DNA of 59,044 nucleotides from Scybalenecus merdavium (GCA_018714405.1 DVNM01000027.1:1-59044), one strand, 5' to 3'; numbered from the stretch's first letter, positions 25,192 to 35,007 are shown. Numbers and translations: made by a program. Notes: generated by a model not told the origin, from the letters alone.

Positions 25192-26114
25192 GAAAGCAGA
25201 CCTCCCCACCGCAGAAGCGTAATGATCAGCGCCTCGCGGATAAATTTGCCGTTGAGCGCCTGTTCAAAGTATTTTGCACGCGGATCGTCGTCCACCTCGG
25301 GCGCGATCTCGTTGACGCGCGGCAAGGGGTGCATAATGGTCAGATCCTTTTTTGCGTTTGACAGCTTGTCCAGATCCAGCACAAACGCGTCTCTGTATTT
25401 CAGGTATTCATCCTCCGAATAGAAGCGTTCGCGCTGCACACGGGTCATGTACAAAATATCCAGATCCGGCATGACCGCATCCATATGCTCGACCTCGCGG
25501 TAAGGGATGCCGTTTTTGTCGAGCACGTCTGTCTTGATGTAGTCGGGAATGCCGAGACCCTCCGGCGCGATCAGCACAAAGCGAATGCCGCTGTAGCGTG
25601 AAAGCGCTTTGATCAAGCTGTGGACCGTGCGGCCGAATTTCAGATCGCCGCACAGGCCGACCGTCATCTGGCCAAGGCGGCCCTTTTCACGCTGGATCGT
25701 CAAAAGGTCGGTCATCGTCTGGGTCGGATGGCTGTGGCCGCCGTCGCCGGCATTGATGATCGGCACATTGGATTTAAGCGAAGCTACACGCGGCGCGCCC
25801 TCCAGCGGGTGGCGCATGGCAATGATGTCGGCATAACAGGCAACAACGCGCACCGTGTCGGCAACCGTCTCCCCTTTTGATGCAGAAGAACTGGCCGCCT
25901 CGGAAAAACCGAGCACCGAACCGCCGAGCTCCAGCATGGCGGCCTCAAAGCTCAGGCGCGTGCGCGTGCTGGGTTCAAAAAAGAGCGTTGCCAGCTTTTT
26001 GCCCCGGCAGATGTCGGCGTACTTTTCATGGTTTTCAATAATGTCGAGCGCAAGTGCGATCACGTCGCCTATCTCGTCAACGGTAAAATCAGTCGTATCT
26101 AAAAAATGGCGCAT
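25188..26114 (-). CDS. pyrB: Aspartate carbamoyltransferase catalytic chain
   Basis: Condenses carbamoyl phosphate and aspartate. The carbamoyl-phosphate loop S-T-R-T-R is at 49-53, with S-S-S-A-S-K-G-E-T as the 80s loop carrying Ser and Lys, and H-P-L-P-R-V-N-E-I as the 230s-type aspartate loop. The protein has 308 residues. The start is served by GTAGGAGGCGG. It is translated just before pyrI. Confidence 0.95.
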   Translation of the reverse strand: MRHFLDTTDFTVDEIGDVIALALDIIENHEKYADICRGKKLATLFFEPSTRTRLSFEAAMLELGGSVLGFSEAASSSASKGETVADTVRVVACYADIIAMRHPLEGAPRVASLKSNVPIINAGDGGHSHPTQTMTDLLTIQREKGRLGQMTVGLCGDLKFGRTVHSLIKALSRYSGIRFVLIAPEGLGIPDYIKTDVLDKNGIPYREVEHMDAVMPDLDILYMTRVQRERFYSEDEYLKYRDAFVLDLDKLSNAKKDLTIMHPLPRVNEIAPEVDDDPRAKYFEQALNGKFIREALIITLLRWGGLLS

Positions 26115-26132
26115 AAAGTACCGCCTCCTACC

Positions 26133-26771
26133 TTAAAGCTGCATCCAGGACGGGTCAGACGGGTTCTGGCGAAACGCCTTCAGCTTGGCAATGTCAGACG
26201 CGCTGATATAGCCCTCCTCAGCCGCCGTCTCGGCCAGAACATCAAAATTAGAAAGGCTGTGGTTGACCACACCGGCCTCGTTCAGGCGGTCAATGCCCTT
26301 TTGCAGACCATAAGTAAAGATGGACGCAATGCCGAGCACCTCAGCACCGGCTTCGCGCAGCACATCCACAACTTCCAGCACCGAGCCGCCGGTCGAGATC
26401 AAATCTTCAATAACAACGACTTTCTGACCGGGTTCCAGCTTGCCTTCGATCTGGTTGCCGCGGCCATGGTCTTTGTGGCCGGAGCGCACATAGCCCATCG
26501 GCATGTTCAAAATAGATGCCGTAATGGCGGCGTGCGCGATACCGGCGGTGGAAGTGCCCATCAGCACCTCGGCCTCAGGATAATATGTTTTTACAAGCTC
26601 TGCCAGGCCGTTTTCCACATCTTCACGCACAGCCGGATAGCTGAGCGTCAGGCGGTTGTCGCAGTAAATAGGGCTTTTGATGCCGGAAGCCCAGGTAAAC
26701 GGTTCATCCGGCCTTAAAAATACCGCACGGATGGAAAGCAGGTCTTTTGCAATCGTTTTTTTCAAATCCAT
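26133..26771 (-). CDS. pyrE: Orotate phosphoribosyltransferase
   Basis: Adds PRPP-derived ribose phosphate to orotate. The 212-residue protein has the PRPP-binding loop V-V-V-I-E-D-L-I-S-T-G-G-S at about 119 and the upstream K-D-H-G-R-G-N-Q-I-E-G flexible loop. AGGAGGGC precedes the ATG. Confidence 0.95.
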   Translation of the reverse strand: MDLKKTIAKDLLSIRAVFLRPDEPFTWASGIKSPIYCDNRLTLSYPAVREDVENGLAELVKTYYPEAEVLMGTSTAGIAHAAITASILNMPMGYVRSGHKDHGRGNQIEGKLEPGQKVVVIEDLISTGGSVLEVVDVLREAGAEVLGIASIFTYGLQKGIDRLNEAGVVNHSLSNFDVLAETAAEEGYISASDIAKLKAFRQNPSDPSWMQL

Positions 26772-26797
26772 AATATGCCCTCCTGATCTTTAATTAT

Positions 26798-27496
26798 TTA
26801 ACCTATGAATTCGTCGCAGCAGCGCTGGTAAGCGGCAACCGGATCCGGCGCCGCCGTGATGGCGCGGCCGACAACGATATAATCAGAGCCGATTTCTTTA
26901 GCCTTTTCGGGCGTGGTGACACGCACCTGGTCGCCGACATCGCCGCCGGCAAAACGCACGCCCGGCGTAACGGTCAGGAAACTGCCGCCGCACGCATCTT
27001 TGACCAGTGCAGATTCCAGTGGCGAGCAGACAACACCGTCCAGTCCGGCCGCTTTTGCATTTTCCGCATAGTGGCGGATCGTGTCGTTGATGGAGGATGC
27101 GATCAGCAGCTCTTTTTGCATCCTCTCCTCGCTGGTGGAGGTCAGCTGCGTGACCGCGATCAGAAGCGGACGCGTGCCGTCCGGCCGGGTCAATCCCTCG
27201 CGCGCGGCGCGCATCATCTCAACTGTGCCGGCGGCGTGCACATTGGTCATGTCCACATCCAACCCGGCAAGCACGGCCATGCTTTTTTTCACGGTATTCG
27301 GAATGTCGTGCAGCTTCAGATCCAGAAAAATCTTGTGGCCGCGTTTTTTGATTTCGCGCACGATCGACGGGCCTTCGGCGTAAAAAAGCTCCATGCCGAT
27401 CTTGACAAACGGCTTGCGCAATGTGAACATGTCGAGAAATTCAAAGGTCGTTTTCGCGTTTGAAAAATCGCAGGCGATCATTACGTCTTTTCCCAT
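26798..27496 (-). CDS. pyrF: Orotidine-5'-phosphate decarboxylase
   Basis: Last step to UMP. The 232-residue protein has the catalytic D-L-K-L-H-D-I-P-N-T motif near residue 60 and the C-terminal T-P-G-V-R and V-V-G-R-A-I-T phosphate loops, which places it in the group I, PyrF type. Its ATG overlaps the pyrD stop by one base. Confidence 0.95.
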   Translation of the reverse strand: MGKDVMIACDFSNAKTTFEFLDMFTLRKPFVKIGMELFYAEGPSIVREIKKRGHKIFLDLKLHDIPNTVKKSMAVLAGLDVDMTNVHAAGTVEMMRAAREGLTRPDGTRPLLIAVTQLTSTSEERMQKELLIASSINDTIRHYAENAKAAGLDGVVCSPLESALVKDACGGSFLTVTPGVRFAGGDVGDQVRVTTPEKAKEIGSDYIVVGRAITAAPDPVAAYQRCCDEFIG

Positions 27497-28407
27497 CAGT
27501 CTACCACTCCTATAATATCGTTCAGTTTTTCAATGCCCAGCTTTTCCATTTCACCGGGCAGGTCTTCAATGATTTTTTTGCAGGCGAACGGATCTACCAG
27601 ATTGGCGGCGCCCACCTGCACGGCGGTCGCACCGGCCATCATCATTTCGATCACGTCGCGCGCGCTTTCCACGCCGCCGCAGCCCATAACAGGCACACTG
27701 CAGGCCTTTGCGACCTGGTAAACCATGCGCACCGCGACCGGGAACACGGCCGCGCCGGAAAAGCCGCCCATTTTATTGGCAATGACCGGCGCACGCCTTT
27801 TCAGGTCGATGCGCATGCCGAGCAGCGTATTGATCAGGCAGATGCCGTCGGCGCCGGCCTCCTCACACGCCTTTGCGATCGCCACAATGTCGGTCACATT
27901 CGGGCTGAGCTTAATAAACACCGGCTTTTTGGTAACGGCTTTGACCGCCCGGGTCACCTCGGCCGCACATTCGGGCGAGGTGCCGAAGCTCATGCCGCCG
28001 CCGTGCACATTCGGACAGCTGACATTGACCTCCAGAATGCCGACCTGCTCCTCTTTGTCGAGAAGCGCGCAGGTGTAGGCGTAGTCGTCCACCGAAAAAC
28101 CCGAAACGTTTGCAATGACCTTTTTATGGAAAAAGGTTTTCAGGCGCGGCAGTTCCTCGCGAATCACATGCTCCACACCCGGGTTTTGCAGGCCGACCGC
28201 ATTGATCATGCCGGCCGTGCACTCCGCAATGCGCGGCGTGGGGTTGCCGAAACGCGGCTCCTTTGTGGTGCCCTTAAAGCTGAAGGAGCCAAGTATATTG
28301 ATGTCGTAAAAATCCTTGAACTCATTGCCGTAGCCAAACGTGCCGCTGGCCGGGATCACGGGATTGTCAAGCGCAAGGCCGCAAAGATTTACGCGAAGGT
28401 CTGCCAT
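27496..28407 (-). CDS. pyrD: Dihydroorotate dehydrogenase B, catalytic subunit
   Basis: FMN enzyme that oxidises dihydroorotate to orotate. The 303-residue protein is class 1B: G-T-F-G-Y-G near residue 22, N-V-S-C-P-N with the catalytic Cys, and C-G-G-V-E-S for FMN phosphate. The neighbouring pyrK confirms the NAD-dependent heterotetramer, which suits an anaerobe without a quinone-linked enzyme. It overlaps pyrK by 19 bases. Confidence 0.95.
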   Translation of the reverse strand: MADLRVNLCGLALDNPVIPASGTFGYGNEFKDFYDINILGSFSFKGTTKEPRFGNPTPRIAECTAGMINAVGLQNPGVEHVIREELPRLKTFFHKKVIANVSGFSVDDYAYTCALLDKEEQVGILEVNVSCPNVHGGGMSFGTSPECAAEVTRAVKAVTKKPVFIKLSPNVTDIVAIAKACEEAGADGICLINTLLGMRIDLKRRAPVIANKMGGFSGAAVFPVAVRMVYQVAKACSVPVMGCGGVESARDVIEMMMAGATAVQVGAANLVDPFACKKIIEDLPGEMEKLGIEKLNDIIGVVD

Positions 28408-29129
28408 ACGATCTCCTCCCTTTCGAGCACCGGGCCGTCGGCGCAGATGCGCTTATAGCCGTCTTTTGTTTTACATGAACAGCCCATGCAGGCGCCGAAG
28501 CCGCAGCCCATGCGCTCCTCAAAGCTGAACTGCCCGGACGTTTTGGCCATTTTTTCAACGGCGCGAAACATCGGCATCGGCCCGCAGGTGTAAAAATAGT
28601 CATAATCCTGCGGAAAAGCATCCGTCACAAAACCCTTTACGCCGCGGCTGCCGTCGGCCGTAGCCACAGTGACAGACACACCGAGCGCACGAAACGCATC
28701 TTCATAAAACACTTCGTCCGCCGTGTTAAAACCAAGAATGACCTGCGGCTTTTGACCGGCGCGCACCAGCGCTTTTGTGAGCGCGTAAAGCGGCGGCACA
28801 CCGACCCCGCCGCCGATGACGAGCGGCTTTTCAGCCGAGCGGATCGTGTAACCGTTGCCAAGGCCGCTTAAAGTGTCAAGCACCGTGCCGGGCGCCATTT
28901 CGCTCATTTGCTGTGTGCCGGCGCCGACCACCTTGTAAATGATCGTCAGTCCCTGTGCATCCCAGTCGCACACCGAGATCGGGCGGCGCAGGAACTTGCC
29001 GTCCAGGCGGATGTTGACAAACTGCCCGGGCGCCGTGATGCAGGATGTGTCGCCCTGCAGGTCCATTTGATAGACCTGCTTTGCAATGGGCACATTTTTG
29101 GTAACGGTGTAGAATACTTGCTTTTGCAT
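28389..29129 (-). CDS. pyrK: Dihydroorotate dehydrogenase B, electron-transfer subunit
   Basis: FAD/[2Fe-2S] subunit that passes electrons from PyrD to NAD+. The 246-residue protein has the FAD loop R-R-P-I-S-V near residue 53, the NAD-binding G-G-G-V-G-V-P, and a C-terminal four-cysteine cluster (M-G-C-G-F-G-A-C-M-G-C-S-C...C). The ATG at 29129 is preceded by GAGGC; an in-frame ATG 15 bases upstream is the alternative. Confidence 0.93.
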   Translation of the reverse strand: MQKQVFYTVTKNVPIAKQVYQMDLQGDTSCITAPGQFVNIRLDGKFLRRPISVCDWDAQGLTIIYKVVGAGTQQMSEMAPGTVLDTLSGLGNGYTIRSAEKPLVIGGGVGVPPLYALTKALVRAGQKPQVILGFNTADEVFYEDAFRALGVSVTVATADGSRGVKGFVTDAFPQDYDYFYTCGPMPMFRAVEKMAKTSGQFSFEERMGCGFGACMGCSCKTKDGYKRICADGPVLEREEIVWQTFA

Positions 29130-29149
29130 AGCTGCCTCACACATGAAAT

Positions 29150-32100
29150 TTATTCTGCGTCGATCGTAGAGACGCCGATCGTGATTTCTTCCAGAACATC
29201 GAGCAGCACCTTGACTGTGTCGAGCGAGGTAAACATGCTGACGTTGTTTTCAACGGCGGCACGGCGGATCTCCGCACCATCAGTATGGCTGTCGCCGTGG
29301 CTAACGTCGATGGTGTTGATCACATAGGCGATGTGCCCCTGGCGCAGCGCCACCAGAATTTCATCGCTGCCGTTTTCGGAAAGCTTTTTGCGCACGCGCG
29401 TGCGAATGCCGTGTGCTTTCAGATACTTGGCCGTGCCGTTCGTTGCTTCGATGTTAAAGCCAAGATTGTAGAAGCGGCGCACCAGGTCAAGCGCAGCGGC
29501 CTTGTCGCTGTCGGCGATCGTGACGAGCACGGTACCGTAATTGGCCACATTCAGACCGGAGGACTGCAGCGCCTTATAAAGTGCACGCTTCAGGCTGCGG
29601 TCATAGCCGATGGCTTCGCCGGTAGACTTCATTTCGGGGCTCAGGTAAGTGTCCATGCCTTTCAGCTTGGAGAAGCTGAACGCAGGCGCCTTGACATACC
29701 AGCGTTTCTTTTCCGGCTTATAAACTTCGGTAATGCCCTGGTCTTTCAGGGAATGGCCGAGAATGACCTTAGTTGCGATGTCGGCCATGCGCACGCCGGT
29801 CGCCTTGCTGAGAAACGGCACCGTGCGCGAAGAACGCGGGTTGACCTCGATCACATAAACGTCGTCATGGCTGTCGGCGATAAACTGGATGTTGTAAAGG
29901 CCGACGATGCCGATAGCCGGGCCGAGGCGCAGCGTGTAGTCAATAATTTTATCTTTTACAGCCTGTGAAACACTGAACGTCGGGTAAATCGAGATCGAGT
30001 CGCCGGAGTGCACGCCGGTGCGCTCCACATGCTCCATAATGCCGGGAATGAACACATCTTTGCCGTCGCAGATGGCGTCCACTTCCAGTTCCTTGCCCAT
30101 GATGTACTTATCCACCAGAACAGGCTGGTCCACGTCGATCTCCACCGCGTTTTGCAGGTAATGGCGCAGGCTTTCCTCGTTGGCGACGATCTCCATTGCG
30201 CGGCCGCCGAGCACGAACGACGGGCGCACCAGCACCGGGTAGCCGATCTGCTGGGCGACCTTGACGCCGTCTTCGATATTGGTCACGGCGATGCCCTTCG
30301 GCTGCGGAATGCCGAGCTCGTTCATGATTTTTTCAAAGCTGTCGCGGTTTTCAGACTTATCGATCGCCTCCACGTCAGTGCCGATGATCGGTACGCCGAG
30401 CGCATCGAGCGGCGGCGCCAGGTTGATGGCGGTCTGGCCGCCGAGCGAAACGACGACGCCGTCCGGCTTTTCCAGTTCGATCACGTTCATGACGTCCTCG
30501 ACCGTCAGCGGTTCAAAGTACAGCTTGTCAGAGGTGGTGTAGTCCGTAGACACCGTTTCGGGGTTGTTGTTGATGATGATGGCCTCATAGCCCGCATCGC
30601 GGATAGACCAGATGGCGTGCACGGTGGAGTAGTCGAACTCCACGCCCTGCCCGATACGGATCGGACCGGAGCCAAGCACAACGATCTTCTTTTTGTCGGA
30701 AACGATGCTCTCATTTTCGCGTTCATAGGTCGAGTAGAAATACGGCACATAGGAAGCAAACTCCGAAGCGCAGGTGTCGATCATTTTGTAGATCGGGAAG
30801 ATGTTTTCTGCCTTGCGCAGCCGGAACACATCTGCTTCGCTCATGTCCCAGAGCATGCCGATAAACTTGTCGGAAAAGCCCATTTTTTTGGCGTCGCGCA
30901 AGGTCTGTACATCGCCGCAGTGCGCTTTGACCGTCGTTTCAAATTCGACAATGTTTTTGATCTTTTCCAGGAAGAACATATCGATCTTCGTGGCGTTATA
31001 AATCAGATTCAGATCACAGCCCAGACGGATCAGCTGGCCGATGGCATAAAGGCGATCATCCGTAGGCGTTTTGATATAGGTCAGCAGACGGTCAATGTTC
31101 CAATCGTCGAACTTTTTGTGGTAGATGTGGCACACGCCGGTTTCCAGGCTGCGCACCGCCTTGAGCAGGCTTTCTTCCATTGTACGGCCAATGCTCATGA
31201 CCTCGCCGGTGGCTTTCATCTGCGTGTTCAGCGTATTGTTCGCGTCTGAGAACTTATCAAACGGGAAACGCGCGATTTTGGTGACCACATAGTCGAGCGC
31301 CGGTTCAAACGCCGCACAGGTGTTGGCCAGCTGGATCTCGTCCAGATGCAGGCCGACCGCGATCTTGGCCGACACACGGGCGATCGGGTAACCGGAGGCC
31401 TTGGAGGCGAGCGCCGAGGAACGCGACACACGGGGATTGACCTCGATCAGATAATACTGGAAGCTGTAAGGATCCAGTGCGAACTGCACGTTGCAGCCGC
31501 CCTCGATCTGCAGGGCGCGGATGATCTTCAGCGCCGAGTCGCGCAGCATGTGATACTCTTTGTTCGTCAGGGTCTGGCTGGGCGCCACAACGATAGAGTC
31601 GCCGGTGTGGACGCCGACCGGGTCCAGGTTTTCCATATTACAGATGGTGATGGCGGTGTCGTTGGCATCGCGCATGACCTCGTATTCGATCTCTTTGTAG
31701 CCTTTAATGCTCTTTTCCACCAGCACCTGGTGCGCCGGCGAGATCGCAAGCGCGTTTTTGAGCATTTCACGGCACTCCTCTTCATCGTCGGCAAAACCGC
31801 CGCCGGTGCCGCCAAGCGTAAAGGCCGGGCGCAGCACGACCGGGTAACCGATGTCGGCCGCCGCTTTCAGCCCCTCCTCAATGGAATTGGCTGTTTCCGA
31901 CGGAAGGACCGGCTCGCCCAGGCTTTCGCAAAGATCCTTGAACAGCTGGCGGTCTTCCGCTTTCTCTATGCTTTCAAACGAGGTGCCGAGAATTTCGACC
32001 TGGCACTCCTTGAGCACGCCTTTTTTGGCAAGCTGCACGGCCAGGTTCAGACCGGTCTGGCCGCCGAGGCCGGGCACGATCGCATCCGGGCGCTCGTGGC

Positions 32101-32335
32101 GGATGATGCGGGCCACATATTCCAGATTCAGCGGCTCCATGTACACCTTGTCGGCAATGTCTGTGTCGGTCATGATCGTGGCGGGGTTCGAGTTGATCAG
32201 AACGACCTCGTACCCCTCTTCCCTGAGCGCCAAACAGGCCTGTGTGCCGGCATAGTCAAATTCGGCCGCCTGGCCGATCACGATCGGCCCGGAACCGATC
32301 ACAAGTACCTTATGAATATCTGTTCTTTTCGGCAA
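29150..32335 (-). CDS. carB: Carbamoyl-phosphate synthase large subunit
   Basis: Makes carbamoyl phosphate from bicarbonate, ammonia and two ATP. The 1061-residue protein has two homologous ATP-grasp halves, each starting with V-L-G-S-G-P or V-I-G-S-G-P-I and a Q-x-x-E-F-D-Y motif (residues about 11-30 and 553-573), then a C-terminal MGS-like allosteric domain. It starts with TTG at 32335, served by AGGAGGTG, directly after carA. It feeds both PyrB and ArgF. Confidence 0.96.
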   Translation of the reverse strand: MPKRTDIHKVLVIGSGPIVIGQAAEFDYAGTQACLALREEGYEVVLINSNPATIMTDTDIADKVYMEPLNLEYVARIIRHERPDAIVPGLGGQTGLNLAVQLAKKGVLKECQVEILGTSFESIEKAEDRQLFKDLCESLGEPVLPSETANSIEEGLKAAADIGYPVVLRPAFTLGGTGGGFADDEEECREMLKNALAISPAHQVLVEKSIKGYKEIEYEVMRDANDTAITICNMENLDPVGVHTGDSIVVAPSQTLTNKEYHMLRDSALKIIRALQIEGGCNVQFALDPYSFQYYLIEVNPRVSRSSALASKASGYPIARVSAKIAVGLHLDEIQLANTCAAFEPALDYVVTKIARFPFDKFSDANNTLNTQMKATGEVMSIGRTMEESLLKAVRSLETGVCHIYHKKFDDWNIDRLLTYIKTPTDDRLYAIGQLIRLGCDLNLIYNATKIDMFFLEKIKNIVEFETTVKAHCGDVQTLRDAKKMGFSDKFIGMLWDMSEADVFRLRKAENIFPIYKMIDTCASEFASYVPYFYSTYERENESIVSDKKKIVVLGSGPIRIGQGVEFDYSTVHAIWSIRDAGYEAIIINNNPETVSTDYTTSDKLYFEPLTVEDVMNVIELEKPDGVVVSLGGQTAINLAPPLDALGVPIIGTDVEAIDKSENRDSFEKIMNELGIPQPKGIAVTNIEDGVKVAQQIGYPVLVRPSFVLGGRAMEIVANEESLRHYLQNAVEIDVDQPVLVDKYIMGKELEVDAICDGKDVFIPGIMEHVERTGVHSGDSISIYPTFSVSQAVKDKIIDYTLRLGPAIGIVGLYNIQFIADSHDDVYVIEVNPRSSRTVPFLSKATGVRMADIATKVILGHSLKDQGITEVYKPEKKRWYVKAPAFSFSKLKGMDTYLSPEMKSTGEAIGYDRSLKRALYKALQSSGLNVANYGTVLVTIADSDKAAALDLVRRFYNLGFNIEATNGTAKYLKAHGIRTRVRKKLSENGSDEILVALRQGHIAYVINTIDVSHGDSHTDGAEIRRAAVENNVSMFTSLDTVKVLLDVLEEITIGVSTIDAE

Positions 32336-32336
32336 C

Positions 32337-33425
32337 TCAGCGCACCTCCTTATCCATCATTTCAATAAATTTGTCAAACAAATATGTGCTGTCCTGCGGG
32401 CCCGGCGCGCTTTCCGGGTGGTACTGCACCGAGAACATTTTGTTCTGCGGGCTTTCCACACCCTCCGCCGTGCGGTCGAGCAGGTTGATATGGGTCAGCT
32501 GCAGTTCGGTGCCGGCAAGCGAATCGGCATCCACGGCATAGCTGTGGTTTTGCGAAGTGATCTCGATCTTGCCGGTCGCCAGGTTCATGACCGGGTGGTT
32601 GCCGCCGCGGTGGCCGAACTTCAGCTTAAATGTTTTGGCGCCGAGTGCCAGCGAGATCAGCTGGTGGCCAAGGCAGATGCCGAAGATCGGCAGTTTGCCC
32701 TTGAGCTTGCGGACAACGTCGATGACCGGCTGCACATTTTCAGGGTCGCCGGGGCCGTTTGAAAGAAACAGGCCGTCCGGGCACATTTTCAAAATATCCT
32801 CAGCCGGTGTGTCATACGGCACGATCGTTACGTTGCAGCCCTTTTCGTTGAGCTTACGGATAATGTTGAGTTTGATGCCGCAGTCGATCGCGACCACGTC
32901 AAAGCGGTGGTTCGGCGTGCGCGAATACCAGCGCTTTTTGCACGACACGCGTGCGACCATGTCGGTGGGGATCTTGTAAGCCTTTAACTTTTCGAGCGCT
33001 TCCTCCTGCGGAGTAGAAGCGTCTGTAATAAGCACTTTCTGGCTGCCCTCGTCGCGGATAAGGCGCGTGATCATGCGCGTGTCCACGCCGCTGATGGCCG
33101 GAATGTTGTGCTCGGCCAGCACCTCGCTGAGCGTTTCCGTATAGCGGAAGTTGGAGGGCAGGTCGTTGTACTCCCGCACGATCATGCCGCCGATCGTGGG
33201 GCACTTGGTCTCATAGTCGTCATCCGTCATACCGTAGTTGCCGATCAGCGGATACGTCATGCACACCATCTGGTCGGTATAACTCGGGTCTGAAACGATC
33301 TCCTGATAGCCGACCATGGAGGTGTTGAAAACGATTTCGTTCACCGCCTCGCGGTCCGCACCGAAGCCGTAGCCGTAAAATGTGCTGCCGTCTTCCAGAA
33401 CGATTTTTTTGTTATAAGGCTTCAT
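32337..33425 (-). CDS. carA: Carbamoyl-phosphate synthase small subunit (glutaminase)
   Basis: Releases ammonia from glutamine for CarB. The 362-residue protein has the N-terminal CarA domain (T-S-M-V-G-Y-Q-E) and a class I glutamine amidotransferase domain with Cys251 in G-I-C-L-G-H-Q and the His336/Glu338 pair in Q-Y-H-P-E. The ATG at 33425 is better spaced from GGAG than the upstream TTG at 33431. It overlaps pyrC by 14 bases. Confidence 0.95.
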   Translation of the reverse strand: MKPYNKKIVLEDGSTFYGYGFGADREAVNEIVFNTSMVGYQEIVSDPSYTDQMVCMTYPLIGNYGMTDDDYETKCPTIGGMIVREYNDLPSNFRYTETLSEVLAEHNIPAISGVDTRMITRLIRDEGSQKVLITDASTPQEEALEKLKAYKIPTDMVARVSCKKRWYSRTPNHRFDVVAIDCGIKLNIIRKLNEKGCNVTIVPYDTPAEDILKMCPDGLFLSNGPGDPENVQPVIDVVRKLKGKLPIFGICLGHQLISLALGAKTFKLKFGHRGGNHPVMNLATGKIEITSQNHSYAVDADSLAGTELQLTHINLLDRTAEGVESPQNKMFSVQYHPESAPGPQDSTYLFDKFIEMMDKEVR

Positions 33426-34698
33426 ATACAATTTCTCCTCTCCGTAATGTCAACAAATTTACGCCCTGCAGCTGCATGCCTGCAAACGGGGTCGCGCGTC
33501 CCTTGCTTTTAAACTTGTCCGGTTCCACCGTAAACACACGTTCCGGGTCGATCAGGCACAGATCGGCCGGTGCGCCGGGTTCGATCTTTCCGCCTGCCAG
33601 GCCGAAAATCTCGCGCGGACGGACGCTCATCATCTGCACCAGCCGTTCCAGGGAAATGACCCCGGTTTTTACCAGTTTTGTATAAAGAACCGGAAACGCC
33701 GTTTCCAGCCCGACAACGCCCATGGCGCTGCCTTTTAAGCCGCGCGCCTTTTCCTCGGCGCTGTGCGGCGCGTGATCGGTCGCGATCACATCGATCGTGC
33801 CGTCCTGCACGCCTTCGATCAGCGCCTGCTTGTCCGCAGCCGAACGCAGCGGCGGATTCATTTTAAAACGGCCGTCCTCCTGCAGATCGTCCTCGCACAG
33901 CACCAGGTAGTGCGGCGCCGTTTCACAGGTGACCGGTACGCCGCGTTTTTTTGCCTCACGGATCAGCTGTACGCTCTCTTTGGTAGAGATGTGGCAGACA
34001 TGGTAACGGCAGCCGGTCTTTTCGGCCAGCGCCAGGTCGCGTTCGATCTGACCCCACTCCGACTCTGCGCAAATGCCCTTGTGCCCGTGGGCGCGGCAGT
34101 AGGCGCCGTCGTGAATATAGCCGCCGTGCAGCAGCGATTCATCCTCGCAGTGGGCAGAAATCAGCTTGCCGGTCTTGACGCAGCGGCGCATGGCTTCTTC
34201 CATCAGATCACCGGTTTGAATGCCGGTGCCGTCGTCAGAAAAGCCGGCGACCATCGGCGCAAGCGCCGCAAAGTCGACCAGTTCGCCGCGGCCGCGCCTG
34301 TTTTTTGTAATGGAGGCAAACGGCAGTACATCAATCACAGCGTCACGTTCAATCATATCGGTCTGCACCTTCAGGTTTTCCGGGCAGTCAGGCACCGGGT
34401 TCACGTTTGGCATGGTGCAAAGCAAAGTGTAGCCGGCTGCGGCCGCCGCCTCGGTGCCGGTCTTGATCGTCTCCTTATAAGAAAAGCCGGGCTCTCTGAG
34501 ATGGACATGCACATCTGCAAAACCCGGCAGCAATAACAATTTACTTTTACAATCAATAACTCTGGCATTAATAGCCTGTACATTTAAATCCGAAAAGGAA
34601 ACACTAAGCCCGCCGATCACGAAATCGTGGATCAGAACACTTCGCAGTTCAAAACCGGCGCCGCTATAAACGAGCGCGTCTTTCAGGAGTATGGTCAT
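33412..34698 (-). CDS. pyrC: Dihydroorotase, class I
   Basis: Zinc amidohydrolase closing the dihydroorotate ring. The 428-residue protein has the metal-binding D-V-H-V-H-L-R-E-P motif near residue 57, H-C-E-D, H-V-C-H-I-S and T-D-H-A-P-H-S with the catalytic Asp. The ATG at 34698 lies nine bases after AGGAAAGGA; the ATG at 34707 directly abuts that site. First gene of the nine-gene UMP operon. Confidence 0.94.
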   Translation of the reverse strand: MTILLKDALVYSGAGFELRSVLIHDFVIGGLSVSFSDLNVQAINARVIDCKSKLLLLPGFADVHVHLREPGFSYKETIKTGTEAAAAAGYTLLCTMPNVNPVPDCPENLKVQTDMIERDAVIDVLPFASITKNRRGRGELVDFAALAPMVAGFSDDGTGIQTGDLMEEAMRRCVKTGKLISAHCEDESLLHGGYIHDGAYCRAHGHKGICAESEWGQIERDLALAEKTGCRYHVCHISTKESVQLIREAKKRGVPVTCETAPHYLVLCEDDLQEDGRFKMNPPLRSAADKQALIEGVQDGTIDVIATDHAPHSAEEKARGLKGSAMGVVGLETAFPVLYTKLVKTGVISLERLVQMMSVRPREIFGLAGGKIEPGAPADLCLIDPERVFTVEPDKFKSKGRATPFAGMQLQGVNLLTLRRGEIVYEAL

Positions 34699-34724
34699 AA
34701 AACTCATTCCTTTCCTAACAAAAT

Positions 34725-34753
34725 ATTATACTGGAACGCGCCCTCAAAGTCAA
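34725..34753 (-). promoter_or_regulatory. Promoter of the pyrimidine operon
   Basis: Minus-strand TTGACT (34753-34748), 17-bp spacer, TATAAT (34730-34725). The leader to the pyrC ATG would be only about 20 bases, so a PyrR-type attenuator cannot fit before pyrC. Confidence 0.8.
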
Positions 34754-34899
34754 CCACAAATTTATTACAGCAGCGCAAAATGTGCACACAAATTTTTGCG
34801 GAATTTTAAAAAACAGGCAAATGCCGGTGCGGACATGCATATATGTACTATGGACGTCCACAACCGATAAAAAGGCGGTGAAATTCTAAACAAAAAATA

Positions 34900-34970
34900 A
34901 AACATTTGTTCTTTTCGTCCTATTTTTTGGACAAAATACGACTTTCCTCTTGCAATCGAACAAATGTTTG
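34900..34970. promoter_or_regulatory. Two LexA/SOS-like boxes and promoter of the small membrane protein
   Basis: CGAACAAATGTTTG at 34957-34970 matches the Bacillus-type SOS consensus CGAACRNRYGTTYC at 13 of 14 positions. It sits inside the spacer of a promoter (TTGCAA 34950-34955, 16 bp, TATAAT 34972-34977). A second, inverted copy of the same core, AAACATTTGTTC, is at 34900-34911. The region between (34754-34899) also holds a perfect 10-bp palindrome TGGACGTCCA at 34851-34860 and no gene. Confidence 0.6.
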
Positions 34971-35007
34971 ATATAATATAGATAGAGAAACAAAGGAGGC
35001 CAAAACC

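Noticed and set aside
30008..31249. A 413-codon plus-strand frame
   Set aside because: Antisense to carB; no start signal or domain.
34699..34899. PyrR attenuator or pyrimidine leader before pyrC
   Set aside because: The promoter leaves only about 20 bases of leader, and no terminator-like stem or pyrR gene is seen.
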